A program made the translations under genes and the position numbers. Positions 16,880-23,329 of a stretch of 23,329 nucleotides of DNA are shown one piece after another (within the stretch, counting starts at the first letter, position 1; each line of letters starts with the position of its first letter). Under the pieces are notes generated by a model. That model was not told where the DNA came from. It ran no database searches and saw only the letters and a list, made by a program, of their open reading frames with translations. Source of the stretch: Mastigamoeba balamuthi. Its lineage: Eukaryota; Evosea; Mastigamoebida; Mastigamoebidae. The stretch spans positions 587,662 to 610,990 of the forward strand of contig CACRSC010001925.1 of assembly GCA_902651635.1 (NCBI GenBank), given 5' to 3'.

Positions 16880-19800
16880 TCACAGTTCGTTAGCCGAGGG
16901 GGGCCTGGGGGACATCTGCGGCTCGACCGCCTCCCTGGGCGTCAGGCTGCACGGCGACATGGAGGCGAGCGGCCACTCGTTCTTGGGGATCGGCGGCCGT
17001 GGCTCGAAGCGCTCGTACTCGGGCATCGAGTACGGCGTGTCCTGGTACAGCACCGACGCCCTGACGACGCGCGTCGGCTTGGGCCTGCGCTCCGCGTCGT
17101 CGTCTTCCGAGTCGTGGTCCGTCGGGGAGTTCATGCGCAGACTCTGCCTCCTGCGAGAGTGCGGGAGGGCGGGGGAGGTCAGCGCAGCAGGCCGACCAGC
17201 AGCGCGCGGTCGCTCACCGGAGGCCCGCGAGGATGGGGCCCTCATCTGGCGGCCCCGTCACGACCACGACGGGCCTCTTCTCGATGGGGGGCTCCCAGCA
17301 CGCAGGCGCGAAGACCCACGAGCTGAAATGCGACTTGAAGGCCAGGGGCTCCTGCCCGGGCAGCACGACCACGACGGGCGAGTCCGGCTTCCTCCAGTCG
17401 GCAGCGGTGGTGATGTAGGCCCTGGCGATCTGCTCGGCAGCCGAGCGCAGAGACGGCGGGACAAGGGAGCCGACCCACAGGTAGACCCTGTGGTAGGCGT
17501 CCACGAATAGCACCTCGCCCTCCTTCAGGTCCTCCGGCCCGCACTCCCTCAGCTCCTCGATCTGCGAGAGCTCGCACGTGTGAGCACGCGAGGCCGAGGC
17601 CCGCAGCCTCCAGTCGACAGCTGCGCCCACACGCACCGCGACGCGGTCGCTGTTGAGGAACAGACGGAAGAAGCGCTCGGGCCTCGGGTCGAAGAGGTAC
17701 GTGTCCGACGCGTACGCGCAGCGCCCGCCGAGCGCGGACCAGAACTGCGGGGTCTCGTTGCCCTCAGTGATCTCCAGTACGCTGCGCTGAGCGCCGCCGC
17801 CGTGCTCCGAGAACACGCTCGCCACCGCCATCGCGATGTCGTGCTCTTCCTCCTTGCTGCCGGCGCCGTACCAGCAGTAGATCGAGTCCCCTGTGCGGGG
17901 CACGACGACAAACGACGACGAGCTGCACAGCACCGCCGCCGACGCTCGCTCGAGCTCGAACGTGCGGATGACGGGCGGGTCTCCGCGAGACACGACGCGG
18001 TACGCGCGCGTGTCGGCTCCCGCGAACGTGCTGTCGGTGCAGTAGAGCAGCTGCCGCCCGAACAGACGGCAGAAGGCGTCGGGCTCCTTGCCCTGCCTGA
18101 CGCGCTCTTCGCGCAGCACAGCGCCGACAGTGGCGGCGCGCCGGAAGAGCTCGTGCAGGAGCGTCGACCTGTACGAGACGTAGGCCCTGCTCTTGGACGA
18201 GCGGCCCTCCCAGTAGTACACGGCCGCCGAGTACGCGGGGTCCATGTTGCCCCCGTAGACCTCGAAGTTCTCGTCCCACATGTGCAGGACCGCGTACGAG
18301 TACGCCTCCGAAAACACGCCGTGCTCGGCATCGGGGACCGCGGCCCACTCGCCGCCGTTGGACGACCAGACCTCCAGGATCCCCTGCGACACCGCCTGGG
18401 CAGGCGCCGCTTGCTGCTGCTGCTGCTGCTGCTGTGGCTTCCCGGGCTTCTTCTTCTGGCTGCGGTGCAGCGCAGAGACGTTCACGCCGCAGACGACGGT
18501 GTCGCCGGGCTGCTCGCTGCTCTGCACGGGCCGCTCCAGCTTCTTCTTCTCCGCCTGCTTCCTGTTCTCCTCCTGCGCAGCGGTCTCCTTGCGCGGGGCC
18601 GGCGCGCTGAGGTTCCACCTCGAGAACCGCTCAGTGAACAGCACGCTCTCGCTGCCGTCGGCCTCGGCGACGACCTCCGCGCCGCGCGGGTGGCGCCCGT
18701 CCTCCGCGAGCTGCTTCGCCAGCTGCTGGACCGCCTTGGGTGCCGTGCGCGGCGCCTCGCGCCCGACCCACGTGTGCACCAGCGACCCCGTGTCGAGGAT
18801 GTACGCGAGCGACGGCTGCAGCATCGGCCGCAGCAGCGGGCGCGTGTCGATGGGCACGAGGTCGAGCTTCCCGGCCTCGCTGACGCTGACTTGCAGGAAC
18901 AGCATGCGGCCTTCCTCCTCGCCGGCGTCGCCATCCGCGACTGTGAGGGGGCCAGCGCAGTCGAAGATCCCGAGGAACTCCTGCTGCGCCTCGTCGCTCA
19001 TACGGCCGTCCTCGAACGCGCGGAGCGAGGCCTGGATGCTCCCCTCGGCCCGCAGGGCAGACGCGAGCTCCAGCGCCCTCGCGCGCTTCGCGCGGCCCGC
19101 GGCGCTGCCGTTGAACACAACTACGTCCCTCGGCAGCTCGACGATGAAGCAGTCGCTGTGGTTGAGAGAGCTGACGCTCAGAGGCACCACGCAGTAGCCG
19201 ATCTTCTTCTGCCCCATGACGCGTATCAACCGGGACTTCCTCGGCTTCTTCTCCACGTGCCTGGCCCGTTCGTCCGTTAGAGCACGCGCACCCTCAGCGG
19301 AGCTGGCAGCGCACTTGAGAGCACTTGGTTTCTTCTCCTCTGAGCTCTTGAGACCGCTGGCGAAGTACGAGAGGAACAGACTCGACTCCTCCCCTTGGAT
19401 CTGCGCAGAGACCCGCATCAGAGAAGCGGTGCAGTGTGTGCTGCCTCGCGCGCCTCGCGGTACTGCCTCGAGCCCCCGACCACCTGCGACAGGTGCCTCG
19501 CCATGAACGCCGCGGTGACGTATGCGTCTTGCGTGGCGTCGGCGCCGACCCAGTAGTGCAGGCTGTGCTTCAGGCTACCGTCCTCCGACGCGGTGCTCTG
19601 CGCACAGCGTTAGCGCTCACTGCGTGCTGGCGGCTGCACCGCGACCGGCTGCGTACGTTGAGGAACAGGTAGCAGTCGGCCGAGCTGAGCTGCACCGGGT
19701 CCTGCAGGGCAAACGGCTTCGGGTGCATCTCCGCGATGACCCACGCGCGGAGCCCTCTGCGCCTCCGCGTAAGTCACACAAGCGGCAGTGGTCCCCCTGC

Positions 19801-21483
19801 AATCCCCAAGGGGCGCACGGCTCCTGCTCCACGTCTCCAAACGCAACGACGTCGCTCTTCGTCGTCTTCCCCGAGGCCTCTGCCGTCTGCCTGCGCAGCC
19901 ACCTGTCGACCAGCGGGTCCGCGGGGCCGTCCTGCCCGCGGGGCGCGATGGCAGCGACGTCGGGCGCCCCGAGCGACACCTTTGCGGGCAGGCGCGCCCA
20001 GCTGACCGCGGGGTCCAGCGGCCCCAGCGCGCACTGCGGGCCTGCGGACGCCGCGGCGAGGTCCGCGACCCACGCGGAGCACTCGGCCTCACTGGCGGCC
20101 TCGAGGACCTCGGCCCCCGCCGCGGTCGCCAGCACGAACGCCCTCTCGTCGACGCGCTCGCAGACGCTGCCCGCGAGCCACAGGAACGTCTCGGGGCTGC
20201 AGCGCTCGCGCGGGCCCACCACGAGGACGCCGGGCAGCATCGCGGCCTCCCGCTCCTCTTCGCCGGCGCCCTCGGAGCCGCGGTAGCGCAGGCGGCCCAC
20301 GCGGAGGGGCTGCAGCGCGGGGCCCGCGGACCACTCGCACGCGAGCGCGGGGCCCGCGGAGCGCACGCGGTCGACCCGTGAGCGGAAGAGCACGAGCTGG
20401 TCCGCGCTGTCGGCCACCTCCACGACCGCCGCGTCCCCGTCCCCGCGCAGAGTGCTGGCGCGCCCCGCGGTGAGAGGAGGGCACCGCCTGAGGGCTGGGG
20501 GAGAGGGGCCCCTCGTTACAGTCCCCAGCAAACAGAGATCGCAGAGGGTGGTCTCCCCCAGCAGACAGAGGAGAGTCCTCTCAGCGGTTGGCCTCCCCAG
20601 CACACAGAGAGGAGCTGCTCAACAGACAGAGGAGCCCTCAGAGTGAGTAGCTCAGCAGAGGAGAGCCCTCTCACACTGGCCTCCCCAGCAAACAGAGAGG
20701 AGTGGCTCAGCAGACAGAGGGCCCTCGCAGTGGGTGCCTCCCCGAGGGGAGCCTCTGCAGTGAGTGTCCTCCCCCAGCAGACAGAGGGAGGGGGGGAAGC
20801 ATCGCAGTGGGATGGCTCCCCCAGGAGACAGAGAGGGCATCGCAGTGGGATGGCTCCGCTCCCCCAGGAGACAGAGAGGGGCATCGCAGTGGGGTGTCTC
20901 CCCCAGGAGACAGAGGGGCGGGGAGCATCGCAGTGGGATGGCTCCCCCAGGAGACAGAGAGGGGCATCGCAGCGGGGTGTCTCCGGGGGAGCATCGCAGT
21001 GGGGTGGATCCCCCACGAGACAGAGGTCTTGCAGCGAGGGTGGCTCTCCCCCAGCGGGGCAGGAGGGGGGTGTATCGCAGTGGGGAGGCTCCTCCCAGCA
21101 GAGAGGACGCACAGGGCGAAGTGAGCGTCAAAGTCGAAGCGGGGGTCGCCGCTGCGTGGGCGCCGGGCGAGGCACGGCGACGAGGCGGCGGACCGCGCCG
21201 TGCCGACGCTCACGACTGGGGAGGCGGGCACTGCGTCCGCGGGCGAGCGGTCAGCGCCCAGAGGCCCTGTGAGGTGGCAGCAGCAAAAGGGGGGAGAGAC
21301 CCAGAGAAGAGGGGGAACAGAGGGAACAACGGACGTTGCCCGTCGGGACGGACGCCTCCGAACGAGGCCACTGCGCAGTCACGGCGCCCAGCGTCAGCGG
21401 GGGCGTGCTGGGGGAGGAGGGGACCACGCGCCGTGCAGGTGTGCCAGCGTCCAGCGCTCGTCGTTGGTCTGCGGCGTGCTCAT
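16880..21483 (-). CDS. PH-like plus six-repeat gelsolin/villin-family actin protein
   Basis: Eight exons: 21483-21432, 21370-21335, 21266-21113, 20454-19819, 19756-19657, 19597-19454, 19400-17218 and 17150-16880, about 1191 residues. Phases agree at every junction. Donors are GCGCGT, GTCCGT, GTGCGT, GTGCGC, GTACGC, GCGCGC and GTGAGC, so two introns would be GC-AG. The first two exons are less certain. Residues of about 120-210 look like a PH domain, with the invariant-type Trp in ECSAWVADLAAA. Gelsolin repeats follow: G1 opens EPGLRAWVIAEMHPKPF and contains HYWVGADATQDAY and QYREIQGEESSLFLSYF; G2 and G3 follow; a linker carries eight Gln (18411-18434); then G4 (ILEVWSSNGGEW), G5 (RQLLYCTDSTF) and G6 (RFFRLFLNSDRV, VYLWVGSLVP). 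The 90-residue tail is Ser/Pro-rich and lacks a villin headpiece. Expected role: calcium-regulated actin severing or capping at membranes. Confidence 0.85.
20520..21105. repeat. Degenerate minisatellite in an intron of the villin-like gene
   Basis: About fifteen imperfect units of roughly 35-45 bases repeat words such as CTCCCCCAGGAGACAGAGAG and GCATCGCAGTGGGATGG on the + strand. The right half (20780-21010) is the most regular. The array fills most of the 658-base intron 21112-20455, by far the longest intron here. Flanking exon sequences join in phase (GCC CT|C ACT CTG), showing that the array is intronic. The + strand is G-rich; the pre-mRNA is C-rich. Confidence 0.8.
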
Positions 21484-21623
21484 CGATCGAGGGGGCTCTT
21501 TCTTTGTCTGGGGGAGCGAAATAGAGCGATAGATAGTATCTGCAGAGATACAGTTTCCCTATCGAGATATTTATTCCCCGTGGAGAAAAAATACTTGTTG
21601 GCGCACAACGGCGCGCAGACGCG
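21484..21623. promoter_or_regulatory. Bidirectional promoter (villin-like / NC2-beta)
   Basis: The 140 bases separate two divergent start codons. It contains GCGATAGATAGTATCTGCAG near 21527-21546 and GAGATATTTATTCCCCGTGG at 21564-21583. The latter resembles TAGATATTCCTGTGG before the C9orf85-like gene. Confidence 0.5.
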
Positions 21624-22452
21624 ATGGGCGACGCGGACGACTCTGGCGACCTCGGGCTCCCTCGAGGTGCGCGACACTCCGGCCGGCACGGCTGTCTCTG
21701 ACGCGCGCGCCGCAGCGACTGTCACGAAGCTCATCCGTGACACTCTGCCCGAGGGCACGCGCTGCGCAAACGACACCCGCGACCTCATCCAGGAGGCAGG
21801 GCTCCGTACGTGCCTCTCCCCACTCCCTCCCCACTCGGGGCGGGCGTCTCCACGGCGCAGCCCGCGCTCAGTAAAAAAAAGTGATTTTCCCGCGCACGTA
21901 TGTGTGACGCAATTGCAGGCAATTCCCCGCGCGCGATTCGCAAATCCAAGATATCAATCTGATGCGCACTACCCCCCCCCCCCAAGTGTTTGTGAAGCTG
22001 CTGTGCTCGCAGGCAAACGAGATCGCCACGAAAGAAGGCAAGAAAACCATCACACCGGTCTTCCTCGAGAAGGCCCTCCAGGTAACGCTTCCCGCGCACA
22101 CGTAATGACGTATCACAGCGCGTCTTACCTTGTTTTCCCTTTACCCCTTCGCCTTCGCCTTCGCCTTCCCCTCCCTCCACCACCACTCGTCTCTCTCATC
22201 ACGCAGGAGCTGGGGTACGGGAGGTACTGGGCCGAGGTCAAGACCATCGACGAGAAGCACAAGGAGGAGCGCCCGAGGAGCACCAAGAAGGCCGCCAGCG
22301 ACGTCTCCACCGAGGAGCTCCAGCGCCAGCAGGCCGAGATGTTCGCCAAGGCGCGCAGCCACCAGACGCCTCCCATCCTCTCCACAAGGCCCATCGCTGA
22401 CCACCTGCGCCCCCCAACACAGTTCGCGGCGCAGGCTGGGTCTCTGCCTTGA
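21624..22452 (+). CDS. DR1: Negative cofactor 2 beta (Dr1-like), TBP-binding histone-fold protein
   Basis: Exons are 21624-21666, 21716-21805, 21987-22081 and 22207-22452, giving 157 residues; phases match at all three introns. Donors are GTGCGC, GTACGT and GTAACG; the second acceptor follows a run of 13 C. The joined product reads DDSGDLGLPR, ATVTKLIRDTLPEGTRCAND, RDLIQEAGLLFVKLLCSQAN, GKKTITPVFLEKALQELGYG, which is the Dr1 histone fold with its spacing kept. After it come EVKTIDEKHKEERPRSTKKA and EELQRQQAEMFAKARS, the basic and Gln-containing helix of the family. With NC2-alpha it binds TBP on promoter DNA and represses or modulates Pol II initiation in the nucleus. It is slightly shorter than animal Dr1 and lacks a long Gln-rich tail. 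Intron 2 (181 bases) is AT-richer than most. Confidence 0.93.
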
Positions 22453-22610
22453 CAGAGGGCGCTCCGCCCGAGAGGAGCAGGAGTGGCGACAGCCGCACGC
22501 ACGTGCCGCAGGGGGCCAGACATTGAATAACACCGAAGGGTATCCGCATCTTAGAGGGGTGTGAGGGGGTGAACTGGAGGCAGGCAGCGTTACAACGTGC
22601 TGGCAGCGGG
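22453..22610. other. Convergent intergenic gap, 158 bases
   Basis: The gap lies between the NC2-beta stop (+) and the flavoprotein stop (-). It holds GACATTGAATAACACCG (a possible weak AATAA-type signal at 22525) and a short AT-rich patch near 22535. I see no gene. Confidence 0.45.
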
Positions 22611-23329
22611 TTACCACGCGTTGGGCTCCACGAGGACGTCGAGGGGCCTCCCGCAGGCCGCCTGCACGCGGCGCGAAGCCTCGAGCACGGCGGCGTGCAG
22701 GCGCTCGGGCCCGGCGACCACGACGCCGATCCTCGCGTCGCCCGCGGACTCGCCCGCGACCTGCGAGAGCAGGGCGGCGAGGTCCGGCCTCCCTCGGTGC
22801 ACCGGCGTGCGCAGCGGGAGCTCCTCGTCGCCCTGCCTCGGCGACGAGTAGTCCGTGGCGCCCGTCTCGAAGCAGCCGACGCTGAACCCGGGCTCCTCGG
22901 CCATCTGGGCGAGGTCGTCGTCGAAGAGCACCAGCAGCTCCCTGTCGGGCACGACGCACACGAGCCACACCCTGCAGGGCCGCGCGCTGCCCCCGGCCCC
23001 GTCGCCGCTGCCGCCGTGCGGGCGGAACAGGACGACCTGCTGCGCGCAGGCGAGGGCAGAGGCGACTGCGGAGCCGCCGCCGACCAGCACGAGCGACTCG
23101 CACTGGTCAAACGGCAGCATGTGGCGCCCGATGGGGCCCTGCAGCACAGCGCCGCCCTCGCGCAGCTTCTCAAACGGCGCGGCAGCGACGCGCGAGGACC
23201 AGTCGCCGCAGGCCTTGACGACCACGCGCACCTTGAGCGTCGAGGTGTTGGCGTCCATCTGCGCGGCGCGGGCCTCGGTGAGGCTCGACGCCACGAGCGT
23301 CAGTGGGTGGAACTCGAGCGCCGAGACGG
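22611..23329 (-). CDS. Ferric reductase / NADPH oxidase-like flavoprotein, C-terminal part (partial)
   Basis: The frame runs off the right edge, so the N-terminal (membrane heme) part is outside the window; about 239 residues are visible, ending PNAW with TAA. At the edge, LEFHPLTLVASS matches the HPFT-type FAD-binding motif. VVVKACGDWSSRV and VLQGPIGRHMLPF follow, the latter as in GPxG of the family, then LVLVGGGSAVASALACA at the NAD(P)-binding glycine loop, and IGVVVAGPERLHAAVLEA where most members have CGP. The order fits the cytosolic FAD/NAD half of FRE/NOX enzymes, which move electrons from NAD(P)H through FAD to heme and then to iron or oxygen. The loop lacks the usual GxGxTP and the CGP Cys is Ala, so activity is in doubt. 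Confidence 0.7.
   Translation of the reverse strand, partial: VSALEFHPLTLVASSLTEARAAQMDANTSTLKVRVVVKACGDWSSRVAAAPFEKLREGGAVLQGPIGRHMLPFDQCESLVLVGGGSAVASALACAQQVVLFRPHGGSGDGAGGSARPCRVWLVCVVPDRELLVLFDDDLAQMAEEPGFSVGCFETGATDYSSPRQGDEELPLRTPVHRGRPDLAALLSQVAGESAGDARIGVVVAGPERLHAAVLEASRRVQAACGRPLDVLVEPNAW

Noticed and set aside
17580-19280. 566-codon + strand frame opposite the villin-like gene
   Set aside because: Antisense shadow of gelsolin repeats; no motif and skewed Arg/Leu composition.
20520-21105. CRISPR-like array
   Set aside because: Units are degenerate tandem repeats without constant repeats and unique spacers, and the genome is eukaryotic.
20643-21272. Open frames through the minisatellite giving repetitive Ser/Gly/Gln peptides
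   Set aside because: They arise from repeat units near a multiple of three. Flanking villin-like exons join in phase across the array, so it is intronic.

Overview
The window comes from a compact, GC-rich genome of a microbial eukaryote. Genes lie 50 to 400 bases apart and alternate in direction. Most are split by short spliceosomal introns (about 50 to 180 bases, one of 658), and two tRNA-Ser genes are present. Gene content (gelsolin/villin and calponin-homology actin proteins, a DHHC acyltransferase, NC2-beta, an LRRC47-like protein) is eukaryotic. A free-living protist, perhaps an amoebozoan, fits best, but the lineage is an inference. Host genes end in TAA, TAG or TGA, so TGA is a normal stop.

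Layout. (1) 1-5820: a decayed LINE-type retrotransposon on the + strand with APE-like endonuclease, reverse transcriptase, RNase H and a Cys/His knuckle, ending in short tandem GATTTTC units. (2) 5821-7420: an AT-rich island unlike the rest, with one decayed coding stretch. (3) 7422-9212: an intronless LRRC47-like gene between two identical tRNA-Ser(AGA) genes, all on the - strand. (4) 9261-11161: on the - strand, a coiled-coil plus calponin-homology gene with one frame break, then a small three-exon gene for an unrecognised, possibly N-myristoylated protein. (5) 11578-12319 (+) and 12368-13528 (-): a C9orf85-like zinc protein converging on a DHHC palmitoyltransferase. (6) 13703-16827 (+): a secretory GH38 alpha-mannosidase, head to head with the DHHC gene. 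(7) 16880-21483 (-): an eight-exon PH-like plus six-repeat gelsolin/villin protein of about 1191 residues, with a minisatellite in its fourth intron, converging on the mannosidase. (8) 21624-22452 (+): NC2-beta/Dr1, head to head with the villin-like gene. (9) 22611 to the right edge (-): the C-terminal part of a ferric-reductase/NADPH-oxidase-like flavoprotein.

These are mostly unrelated housekeeping, trafficking and cytoskeletal genes rather than one pathway. The most interesting shared signals are non-coding. Introns favour an unusual 5' splice site, GTRCGY, with some GC-AG introns. Divergent promoters share an AGATAT/AGATTC-type AT-rich block. An exact 21-base sequence occurs inverted in introns of two neighbouring genes. 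All exon structures were read by eye from splice-site phase and protein-family fit, and none has been checked against transcripts.
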